Made by a program: the position numbers and the translations under genes. The notes under the pieces were generated by a model. That model ran no database searches. It worked only from the letters and a program-made list of their open reading frames with translations, and was not told the origin of the DNA. This document shows positions 6,275 through 12,768 of a stretch of DNA of 13,952 nt, piece after piece; position 1 is the stretch's first letter; every line of letters starts with the position of its first letter. The DNA is from Acidobacteriaceae bacterium (GTDB lineage Bacteria > Acidobacteriota > Terriglobia > Terriglobales > Acidobacteriaceae), in contig PKXI01000469.1 in the NCBI GenBank assembly GCA_003133425.1, forward strand, positions 12,504-26,455. Reading direction: 5' to 3'.

Positions 6275-7507
6275 ATGCGCGAGAGCATGGAGATCTATCC
6301 GAGGACCGCAGCGGAGCGGGCGATGAAGTTGCAGGAAGTGTTGTTACGAGCCACAGCGGGGAAGATCAAGTGGTGGCAGGCGGCTGAGTTGATCGGCATC
6401 AGCGATCGGCAGATGCGGCGATGGCGGAAGCGCTATGAGGAGCAAGGCTACCAGGGACTACTGGACCGGCGACGGCGCAAGCCAAGCAGCAGGCGCGTGC
6501 CGAAGGAGCAGGCCGATGAGGTTCTGAGCTTGTATCGGGACAGGTACTTCGATCTGAACGTGCGGCACTTTCATGAGAAGCTCGGCGAAGAACATCAGAT
6601 CGGGTTGAGCTACACGTGGGTTAAGCAGGCTTTGCAGGCGGCCGGTCTGGTAAAGCGCAAGGCCAGGCGCGGCGTGCATCGCAAGCGGCGCGAGCGTCGT
6701 CCACTGCCGGGGATGATGCTGCACATCGACGGCAGCGATCACCGATGGTTTCAGGATGAGCGCCGGCACGATCTGATCGTGATCCTGGACGACGCCACCA
6801 GCGAGATCTACTATGCGCAGCTGGCCGAGGAGGAAACGACCGCCACCGTGATGGTCGGGCTGCGTGCGGTGATTGAACAGAAGGGGCTGTTCTGTTCGCT
6901 CTATTCCGACCGTGGGGCTCATTTCTGGCTGACGCCGAAGAGCGGTGGCAAGGTCGATTATGAGCGTCCCACGCAGGTGGGCCGTGCCATGAAGGAACTT
7001 GGCGTGCATATGATCCCGGCCTACTCTCCGCAGGCGCGGGGCCGCTCAGAACGCAACTTCTCAACCTGGCAGGGCCGGCTGCCGCAGGAGTTGCGATTGC
7101 GCGGGATCAGAACTCTGGAAGGGGCCAACAAGTTTCTCAACGAGCACTACATCGCTGACTTCAACCGCCGCTTTACCGTTCCGGCAGCGCAGCGCGGAAC
7201 GGCGTTCATATCCTGCAGGCACAGGAACCTGGAAATGGTCTTCACGCAACGATTCGAGCGCACAGTTGATCGAGACAACACCGTACGCTTTCACAACCTG
7301 GTCATGCAGATCGAGCCAGCTGAGTGGCGCCCCACCCTGGCAGGGTGCAAGGTGATCATCCATCAACATCTCGACACTACCCTGACGCTCACGATCGCAG
7401 GACATCGCGTCGGACACTACAGTGCAGAAGGAAAACTGTTGACGCCGTTAACGAAAAAGCAGGTCAAGGCCGTGGAAAAGACCACCGCCTCTACGGCTAC
7501 TGAATGA
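6275..7507 (+). CDS. DDE transposase of ISNCY/ISDol1-type element
   Basis: This 410-residue protein starts at the ATG at 6275, with GAGG eight bases upstream; the Met at residue 5 is a possible alternative. Residues about 28-60 form a helix-turn-helix (GKIKWWQAAELIGISDRQMR, RWRKRYEEQG). A basic linker with LDRRRRKP follows, then an rve-type RNase H catalytic core with Asp152 (LHIDGSDHRW), Asp212 (SLYSDRGAHFW) and Glu259 (SPQARGRSERNF). The Asp-Glu gap of 46 residues, longer than the usual 35, comes from an inserted loop (TPKSGGKVDYERPTQVGRA) typical of this group. The C-terminal region (FERTVDRDNTVRFHNLVMQI, then AGCKVIIHQHLD) is the usual beta-rich tail. All catalytic residues are present and the frame is intact, so it is probably functional. 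The stop codon lies just inside the right end motifs. Confidence 0.95.
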   Translation: MRESMEIYPRTAAERAMKLQEVLLRATAGKIKWWQAAELIGISDRQMRRWRKRYEEQGYQGLLDRRRRKPSSRRVPKEQADEVLSLYRDRYFDLNVRHFHEKLGEEHQIGLSYTWVKQALQAAGLVKRKARRGVHRKRRERRPLPGMMLHIDGSDHRWFQDERRHDLIVILDDATSEIYYAQLAEEETTATVMVGLRAVIEQKGLFCSLYSDRGAHFWLTPKSGGKVDYERPTQVGRAMKELGVHMIPAYSPQARGRSERNFSTWQGRLPQELRLRGIRTLEGANKFLNEHYIADFNRRFTVPAAQRGTAFISCRHRNLEMVFTQRFERTVDRDNTVRFHNLVMQIEPAEWRPTLAGCKVIIHQHLDTTLTLTIAGHRVGHYSAEGKLLTPLTKKQVKAVEKTTASTATE

Positions 7508-7517
7508 TTTATCAATC

Positions 7518-7567
7518 CGGACACTTCACTTGCTACCAAAAGCGGACATTTTCACTTGCTAACGACA
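7518..7567. repeat. Right IS end with two transposase-site-like motifs
   Basis: The inner motif (7518-7535) is the exact reverse complement of TAGCAAGTGAAGTGTCCG found at the left end. The outer motif (7543-7567) carries the terminal TGTCGTTAGCA in reverse complement followed by AGTGAAAATGTCCG. The two are 26 bases apart. Confidence 0.88.
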
Positions 7568-7583
7568 TTTCCGCATTGGCGGT
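7568..7583. repeat. Right 16-bp target-site duplication
   Basis: This is an exact copy of 6185-6200, adjoining the right terminal inverted repeat. Confidence 0.92.
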
Positions 7584-7949
7584 GATACGACCGGAACCGC
7601 GCAACCGACTAAGTACCGAGCGTCTGCAAGGGTGCGGAGGAGAGTTGCCAGCAGATACGTTCGGATCTGGATTCATACGTGATCTCCGCGCAACTGAAGG
7701 AACCCGTTTGATCTTTCATCGGCACAACCGGCGAGCCTCCCTATAATGCAACGACACGAAATGCAGGTTAATAGGATCGCCCTAGTTTGCCGATTCATGT
7801 TGACAATCCCCCTTGCGACAAGTCACCCTTCTTCCAGCTTCACTCCCCCGAAGCGAGTTCCCAGATTAAGGCCTGCACTACCAATTTTTTCTTGACGAAG
7901 CTGGAAGGACTTGGCAAGTTCAAGGCCCCAAAGTGCACCAGGAGGTACT
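7584..7949. other. Upstream region of beta-helix gene copy 2
   Basis: This is the sequence to the right of the insertion, which before the insertion adjoined repeat copy A. It contains a perfect TATAAT at 7742-7747 without a good -35 and a TTGACG at 7893-7898 without a good -10. No gene, repeat or strong hairpin is visible. Confidence 0.4.
7742..7747 (+). promoter_or_regulatory. Candidate -10 element upstream of beta-helix gene copy 2
   Basis: TATAAT lies about 200 bases before the start codon. The expected -35 position (about 7719-7724) reads TCGGCA, a poor match, so the assignment is tentative. Confidence 0.3.
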
Positions 7950-9293
7950 ATGCAACAAGCAAGCTTCAGGACGTGTCTTCTCTTCTGTTGTGCCGTTTTG
8001 TTTGCAGGTTCTGCGCAAAACGCCACCGCTGCCACCCTCTGCGTGAATCCGGCCGGTTCCGGCGGCTGCCACAAAACAATCAGTCTCGCTGTCAGCCATG
8101 CCGCTCCATATGACGTGATCAACGTTTGGCCCGGCACCTACAAAGAAGACGTCGTCATTGGAATTCCCCTTTCTCTTATTGGATCGGGCGCCGAACACTC
8201 CGTGATTGACGCAACCGGCCTCGCAAACGGCATCTTTGTCGATGGATTTGACAACCCTGGGCTCAGTCACGTGACCATTGCCGGCTTCGCAGTTCAAAGC
8301 GCTCAATGGGAAGGCGTGCTCGTCGTGAGTGCTTCAGACGTTACGATCCGCCACAACAAAATCGCAGACAACACCAAGGCCACGGCCGTTTTTACGGGCG
8401 GTCCGACAGGTTGCTCTGGCCAGCCGTCATTCGAGTTGGATGAGACTGGCGACTGTGGCGGCGGATTACACCTGATCGGCGTCCGGGATTCGATCATTTC
8501 GGAAAACACGATTACTCAAAATGACGATGGAATTCTCGTGAGCGATGAGTCAGCAGCGAGCCACGATATTCTCATCAGTGAAAACAAGGTCAACGACAAT
8601 CCTGGAGAGTGCGGCATTGTGCTTGCGTCGCATCCGCCCGTGGGTGCAATCGGGTCGAAGCATTATGGCGTCTTTCACGTTACGGTCGACGGCAATGACG
8701 TCGAGAACAATGGCGTGCAGGTAGGAGGCGCAGGAGTTGGAATCTTTACTGATGGGATCGGTCAGGGCCGCTCCTCGCAACACGTGATCAGCCACAACCG
8801 GCTCATCGGCAATGGAATCGGTGGTGTCGCACTGCATACGCATGTGGGGCCAAACTTCGGATTGCCCGCCGACGATATGGATGGAAATCAGATCATCGGC
8901 AACTACATCGCCCGAAACCTTGCAGACGAGTTTGACACCGCGACGCCGGGGCGCGTGGGCATCAATATCAATAGCGGAGGCGGCGGTTCACCCGTCCGCG
9001 GCACCATCATTACACAGAATGTCATCACCGATGAGGACGTTGATATCGCCGTCAACACTCCGGCCTGGGTCAACATCCATCTGAACGATCTGCGTGGGGG
9101 GAAAGTGGGCGTGGCAAACGTGTGCACGCTTGATGATCCAAGTTGCAAGGGCGGCAGCGTCGCAACTGACAACTTCTGGGGATGCCCCAAGGGTCCCGGT
9201 ACAAAGGGTTGCACGACGACCAGCGGTCCGAACATCGATTTCACGCCGTGGCTGCTCAAGCCTGCTCCCGACGACGATCGGGATCATCAGTAG
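7950..9293 (+). CDS. Secreted right-handed parallel beta-helix protein, copy 2 (complete)
   Basis: This 447-residue protein starts at the ATG at 7950, chosen because GGAGGT (7941-7946) sits three bases upstream and a signal peptide follows at once (MQQASFRTCLLFCCAVLFAG, cleavage likely near residue 27). A longer frame from 7911 would bury the signal peptide. The mature protein opens with a DUF1565/NosD-like segment (TLCVNPAGSGGC, SLAVSHAAPYDVINVWPGTY, LSLIGSGAE), then a series of beta-helix rungs from about residue 85 to 410. It ends NFWGCPKGPGTKGC and FTPWLLKP. Paired Cys residues (31/40; others near 155, 169, 222 and the C-terminus) suggest disulphides in an extracytoplasmic protein. No pectate-lyase catalytic Arg/Asp cluster is recognisable, so the activity is unknown. 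Residues 181-447 are nearly identical to copy 1; 27 of 33 base changes are silent. The terminator is at 9307-9348. Confidence 0.9.
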   Translation: MQQASFRTCLLFCCAVLFAGSAQNATAATLCVNPAGSGGCHKTISLAVSHAAPYDVINVWPGTYKEDVVIGIPLSLIGSGAEHSVIDATGLANGIFVDGFDNPGLSHVTIAGFAVQSAQWEGVLVVSASDVTIRHNKIADNTKATAVFTGGPTGCSGQPSFELDETGDCGGGLHLIGVRDSIISENTITQNDDGILVSDESAASHDILISENKVNDNPGECGIVLASHPPVGAIGSKHYGVFHVTVDGNDVENNGVQVGGAGVGIFTDGIGQGRSSQHVISHNRLIGNGIGGVALHTHVGPNFGLPADDMDGNQIIGNYIARNLADEFDTATPGRVGININSGGGGSPVRGTIITQNVITDEDVDIAVNTPAWVNIHLNDLRGGKVGVANVCTLDDPSCKGGSVATDNFWGCPKGPGTKGCTTTSGPNIDFTPWLLKPAPDDDRDHQ

Positions 9294-9475
9294 ATTCAAT
9301 CCAGTCAAACAGAAGGGCCTGCCGAATCATCGGCAGGTCCTTCTGTTTCAACGGTGGGTCTAGTTGATCGTCAAAGCGGCGGGTGGCGCAAATCTCAATT
9401 TCCAACCGCAAGAATCGGTTTCCCAGGTCTCGCCTCTTAGACTTGGGAATGCATCACGTCCGGCTGGTAGCCGAT
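8488..9475 (+). repeat. Direct repeat, right copy
   Basis: This is the partner of 1-988. Similarity on the right ends at about 9475, exactly where a 14-bp perfect hairpin begins. The left limit is set only by the window edge in copy 1, so the true repeat may extend further into the gene or beyond. Confidence 0.95.
9307..9348 (+). terminator. Hairpin terminator of beta-helix gene copy 2
   Basis: The 16-bp core stem CAGAAGGGCCTGCCGA / TCGGCAGGTCCTTCTG, with an ATCA loop and one G-T wobble, is extended by AAA/TTT. Relative to copy 1, the T-T mismatch has become C-G and the T-G wobble has become T-A, so pairing is maintained while the sequence changes. Confidence 0.75.
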
Positions 9476-9510
9476 CCTTCTCCAACCCCAAAACCAGGTT
9501 GGAGAAGGAT
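9474..9510. repeat. Perfect 14-bp inverted repeat at the end of the duplicated segment
   Basis: ATCCTTCTCCAACC (9474-9487) and GGTTGGAGAAGGAT (9497-9510) flank a 9-base loop. The stem can extend by a G-T and a C-G pair. No T-tract follows on either strand, so it is not an obvious terminator. It is absent from copy 1. Confidence 0.8.
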
Positions 9511-9741
9511 TGCCGTTAATTCAGCAATAACTCCTGCCGGAAGAGCTGAATCAGCAGAAACAGCAGGAGCTTCGCCAGACTCCTGACGGGCCCGTTACTG
9601 CGATTCTCTCCGCCAGTTTCTCGCAAGCCCACTTCCGAGCCTCCCCGCGATAGAATCCATGGATTTTGGGAGATTAGAGCTCGCGCTTGGATCAATGACG
9701 GATTTGAAACTCCTGACGCGTCGCCGCCACGAACCGCTCGA

Positions 9742-9770
9742 TTGACCCGCCCCACCGATGAGCCTATACT
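9742..9770 (+). promoter_or_regulatory. Sigma-70-type promoter for the secreted protein at 9846
   Basis: TTGACC (9742-9747), a 17-base spacer and TATACT (9765-9770) form the best promoter in the window. Transcription would start near 9777, giving a leader of roughly 70 bases before the ATG at 9846. Confidence 0.65.
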
Positions 9771-9845
9771 CCGAGGCGGTCGTCGAATGCGTGCCTACCG
9801 CACTAATCTGTCATCCCTGCGCCGTTCCCGATCGGGAGGTGTCCT

Positions 9846-10946
9846 ATGCGTACCATTCAAAAGTTGACTCTGCTGGCGTGTGTCCTCGCCATGCCGACGT
9901 TCCTCTTCGCCGACTTCAGTTACCAGCAGACCACACAGATCACGGGCGGCTCTATGCTCAGCATGCTCAAAATGGCCGGCGCCCTGAGCTCACAGGCTCG
10001 CAAGGCAGGTGACCCCATCGTCACATCCGTCTATCTCAAAGGCAACCGCCTTGCGAATGTTTCCCCCGAAAACGTTGAGATCATCGACCTCGACCAGGAA
10101 ACAATCACCCGCATCGACACCGCCAAGCGGACTTACACCGTCACGACTTTTGAGCAGATGAAGGAGCAGATGGCGAAAGCCCAGCAGGAGATGGAAAAGC
10201 GGCAGGCAGCGCATCCCGCCAGCACACCCGCCCCCAATCCCGATGCAGACAAGGTCAAGATGAGCTTTGACGTCCACGTGCGCAAGACCGGCACGGTGAG
10301 GCAGGTCAGCGGCCTCTCAACCACCGAAGCCATCTTGACGATGATGATGAATGCCACCGACCAGAACACGAAGCAGACTGGGACAATGGCCATCACCAAC
10401 GACATGTGGGTCGTGCCGGAAATTCCCGGCTACACACAGGTCCGCGATTTCTACATGCGCATGGCCTCGAAAATGGGGACGATGCCTGCCGCAACCGGAA
10501 TGGACTTCACCAGGATGCTTGCCCAGAACCCCGGCGCCACTCAGGGCCTCGCCGAAATGGCCAAAGAGATGCAGAAAATTCAGGGAGTGCCTGTGATGCA
10601 GGTAATGCGCATGGGGACTACCACCGATGGAAAGCCATTGTCCGCTGCCTCTGAGGCTCCTCTGCCTCCCGACTCCTCGCCCGCCATGCCCAGTGGAGGC
10701 GATGTCGCCAAGCAGAGCGCCGCATCCGTGCTCACTAGCCACCTTCCCTTCGGAGGCTTCGGCAAAAAGAAACAGGACGACCCACCGCCGGCCAATCAAA
10801 ACTCGAAGACGCCTCCGCCCACCAGCGCGGTCCTTATGGAGTCTCAGACCACTTCATCGAACTTCTCTTCCGCCCCCATCGACCCATCGCACTTCGGGGT
10901 GCCGGCAGGTTACAAACTAATCCAAACTCCAATGGATAAACAGTAG
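9846..10946 (+). CDS. Secreted protein of unknown function, possibly DUF4412/LolA-like
   Basis: This 366-residue protein starts at the ATG at 9846, with GGGAGGT (9834-9840) five bases upstream and a sigma-70-type promoter further up. Residues 1-22 are a signal peptide (MRTIQKLTLLACVLAMPTFL, then FA). The first part (DFSYQQTTQITGGSMLSMLK, VTSVYLKGNRLANVSPENVE, IDLDQETITRIDTAKRTYTV) has the strand pattern of DUF4412/LolA-like proteins, which bind hydrophobic ligands in the envelope; I infer this from pattern alone. A Gln/Lys/Glu-rich helix (about 105-120) may be coiled coil. A Met-rich middle region follows, and the last 100 residues are low-complexity and Pro/Ser-rich before a short conserved-looking end (FGVPAGYKLIQTP). 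It appears monocistronic, with only a weak hairpin (10960-10977) after the stop. Function is unknown. Confidence 0.85.
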   Translation: MRTIQKLTLLACVLAMPTFLFADFSYQQTTQITGGSMLSMLKMAGALSSQARKAGDPIVTSVYLKGNRLANVSPENVEIIDLDQETITRIDTAKRTYTVTTFEQMKEQMAKAQQEMEKRQAAHPASTPAPNPDADKVKMSFDVHVRKTGTVRQVSGLSTTEAILTMMMNATDQNTKQTGTMAITNDMWVVPEIPGYTQVRDFYMRMASKMGTMPAATGMDFTRMLAQNPGATQGLAEMAKEMQKIQGVPVMQVMRMGTTTDGKPLSAASEAPLPPDSSPAMPSGGDVAKQSAASVLTSHLPFGGFGKKKQDDPPPANQNSKTPPPTSAVLMESQTTSSNFSSAPIDPSHFGVPAGYKLIQTPMDKQ

Positions 10947-11196
10947 TTTGCGGAGAAGTTGCCTGGATCATCAGGCAGCCAATCCTATGTTGATCGCTGG
11001 ACTGGATTGCGTGTGAGAAGTTTGGACGATAGGTTCGTGATTCCCGGGTTGCCGCTCACTTGCCCGGTGCACCACCGAGTACTCGGGAGATACTCAAGAT
11101 GCAACCGGGCGCTGAAATGGGCAGCGGAGCAAGTTTCCACCCTGTTAGGGTTGAACCCTTACCTTGAACGTCGCGGGTAACCCTCACGGAGGTTCC
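10947..11196. other. Intergenic region before the DUF1059 gene
   Basis: A small hairpin, TGCCTG (10960-10965) with CAGGCA (10972-10977), follows the upstream gene without a T-tract. Nothing else is recognisable. Confidence 0.35.
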
Positions 11197-11373
11197 ATGA
11201 CGAAATTGATACAGGGTCGCGGCTTAGATATCGATTGCGGATTCAAGGCAACAGGCGAAACAATCAGCGAGGTTTTGGAGAGCTACTTCCGGCATGCAAG
11301 GATTGCCCATGCAACTGAAGAAATGACTCCCGAACCCGCTGCAAAGGTTGAACCGGCATTTCAGGAAGTTTAG
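11197..11373 (+). CDS. Small DUF1059-like protein
   Basis: The ATG at 11197 has GGAGG (11188-11192) four bases upstream; an in-frame ATG at 11164 lacks such a site. The 58 residues read MTKLIQGRGLDIDCGFKATG, then ETISEVLESYFRHARIAHAT and MTPEPAAKVEPAF. The Asp-Cys near residue 13, the GET turn, the EVL helix with two His (HARIAH) and the T-PE-AAKV tail match the layout of DUF1059, a family of about 60-residue proteins of unknown role. The Cys and His residues might bind metal, which is inference. No signal peptide or membrane segment is present. It stands alone between the secreted protein and the convergent signal peptidase pair. Confidence 0.75.
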   Translation: MTKLIQGRGLDIDCGFKATGETISEVLESYFRHARIAHATEEMTPEPAAKVEPAFQEV

Positions 11374-11669
11374 GGCTTTGCCGATGGGTCGCAGCGGAGC
11401 GCACCACAGGGCCGAGGAGTTCGGGCAATAGAATTCGAAGGATAGTTCACCATCGGTTCCGATCAGTCCAATTAAACCGCAAATCAGACATTGCGCGATC
11501 CCTGCATTTTGTTGAGGCAGCAAGATGCTTAGTCCTCGCTCCGGGAGGAATGTCGCCCACCCTTCCCTTACTCGAAAATGCACCAAATTTGGGTTATTTC
11601 TGTATTGGCGGTTATTCGACAGCAACTCGACGTCGCATGCCAAGCGGACACAAGAAGTGACTAACCGCA
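11374..11669. other. Intergenic region between convergent genes
   Basis: It contains copy B of the interspersed repeat (11544-11612). Between 11374 and 11543 I see nothing recognisable, and no clear terminator for either flanking gene. Confidence 0.45.
11544..11612. repeat. Interspersed repeat, copy B (divergent, internally shortened)
   Basis: Its first 30 bases match copy C at 25 positions and its last 20 match copies A and C at 17 each. The centre is 16 bases shorter than in A and C and carries a different palindrome, CCAAATTTGG. Confidence 0.6.
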
Positions 11670-12503
11670 TTAGCGCACGGGATGCAGCGTTCGTGCCCAG
11701 CGCGTATCCGTAAAAAAGTGAAGCGCCACATGGCCCATCCACGCCAGGCCGTTGGCAGTCCCCGTCTTCGCTTCCTGGTCGTCCGGAGTCTTGAACGACC
11801 AGTAATTAAACAGGGGTCTGCCCACAATATTCTCCCTTGGAACAAATCCCCAAAACCGCGAGTCTGCGCTGTTGTGCCGATTATCGCCCATCATGAAGTA
11901 CTGGCCCTGCGGCACTACCAGTTCGCCGTTTTCGATGTGGTTGGAAATATCCACGGTCCACGCCTCGGTGACGAAGTTGCCAGGTTCGGGATCGGGCCGT
12001 ACCGAGGGAAACTCGTCCAGAAAGTCAACATGGTTTTCCGGCGTGGTGGGTTGGGCATGCGGCTGGCTCTGCGCCACGCCATTGATCATCACGATGCCGT
12101 TCCGCAAGTGAATATGATCGCCGGGCATCCCCACCAGACGTTTCACCAGGAATGGATACGTCGGTGATCCATCCACCGGGTCCGGGTCTGCCACGGGCTT
12201 GTAAAACACCATTATGTCTCCGCGCATGGGCTCGCGGTAGTGAACGAGTGGCATCCACTTCGCGGATGGCGCTAAGGTGATCCTGTCCACCACTAGGTGG
12301 TCTCCCACAAGAAGTGTTTTCTCCATTGATCCCGAGGGGATAACGAAGTTTTGACAGAGGAACGTGAGGATGAACAACCCCACCACCAATACGGCGCAGA
12401 TGCTTGAAAGTGCCTCCATCGGCGTCTCTGCCACTTGTTCGTCCACAACCGCTGGAGCAGGCTTCTCAGGCGGCACACTTTTCCTCGACATCTTGTCGCC
12501 CAT
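11670..12503 (-). CDS. lepB: Type I signal peptidase, paralogue 1
   Basis: It removes signal peptides from exported proteins at the outer face of the cytoplasmic membrane by a Ser/Lys mechanism. The chosen ATG at 12503 gives 277 residues, with AGGAG about 11 bases upstream; an ATG at 12491 (MSRKSVPPEK) is an equally possible start. One membrane segment lies at about residues 34-50 (ICAVLVVGLFILTF). The catalytic Ser59 is in VIPSGSMEKTLLVGDHLVVD, the general base Lys121 in FLVKRLVGMPGDHI, and box E is GDNRHNSADSR at 206-216. All catalytic motifs are present. About 60 residues rich in Pro/Asp/Asn separate the Lys box from the strand before box E. It lies 265 bases after its paralogue on the same strand; the two share roughly two thirds of residues by eye. 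Confidence 0.92.
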   Translation of the reverse strand: MGDKMSRKSVPPEKPAPAVVDEQVAETPMEALSSICAVLVVGLFILTFLCQNFVIPSGSMEKTLLVGDHLVVDRITLAPSAKWMPLVHYREPMRGDIMVFYKPVADPDPVDGSPTYPFLVKRLVGMPGDHIHLRNGIVMINGVAQSQPHAQPTTPENHVDFLDEFPSVRPDPEPGNFVTEAWTVDISNHIENGELVVPQGQYFMMGDNRHNSADSRFWGFVPRENIVGRPLFNYWSFKTPDDQEAKTGTANGLAWMGHVALHFFTDTRWARTLHPVR

Positions 12504-12768
12504 TTGAAGACTTGCTCCTGACAATGACAGATCTTTGCGGAATTGGGCTAAGCGACCATGGAACCAGAAGGCTGGCCTTGATCTCATACGACTTTTGATA
12601 GTAACAGTTGGTTCGCCTGTAAGCATTTCTCGAGTTCGGAGCGTATTGTCGCCCACTCGGACCTTTCTCAGTTCTTCGCCTCCGCTGACCCAGAATTGAG
12701 TAGAGGAAGGTTGGGCGGTGACTCGACCGCAACGTAACAAAATCGAATCGAGGTCTTTCAATTTCACT
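12504..12768. other. Spacer between the two signal peptidase genes
   Basis: Apart from a 12-base match (12645-12656) to the start of the interspersed repeat, nothing is recognisable. No confident promoter for the downstream gene could be picked out on the minus strand. Confidence 0.35.

Larger units (their letters stand above)
6201..7567 (+). mobile_element. Complete insertion sequence, ISNCY/ISDol1 type, 1,367 bp
   Basis: The element has 11-bp perfect terminal inverted repeats (TGTCGTTAGCA at 6201-6211; its complement at 7557-7567), a single intact transposase gene and a 16-bp target duplication outside both ends. Each end carries two copies of a TAGCAAGTGAARTGTCCG-like motif 25-26 bp apart; the outermost left copy is degenerate in its middle. 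The transposase type and the long duplication fit the ISDol1/IS1202-like elements, which from memory make unusually long target duplications. The exact duplication and intact gene suggest recent insertion. Confidence 0.93.
9294..9845. other. Structured intergenic region
   Basis: This 552-base stretch has no convincing gene. It contains the terminator, the hairpin at 9420-9449 shared with copy 1 (933-962), a strong unique hairpin (9474-9510), interleaved inverted repeats (9519-9569) and a promoter (9742-9770). The part from about 9570 to 9740 shows nothing recognisable. Confidence 0.6.

Noticed and set aside
896..9586. Similar open frames after both beta-helix genes (starting at 896 and 9383)
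   Set aside because: They look conserved only because they lie in the duplicated segment. Differences between copies mostly change amino acids (GH/AQ, G/R, G/D), and the frames diverge completely where the duplication ends.
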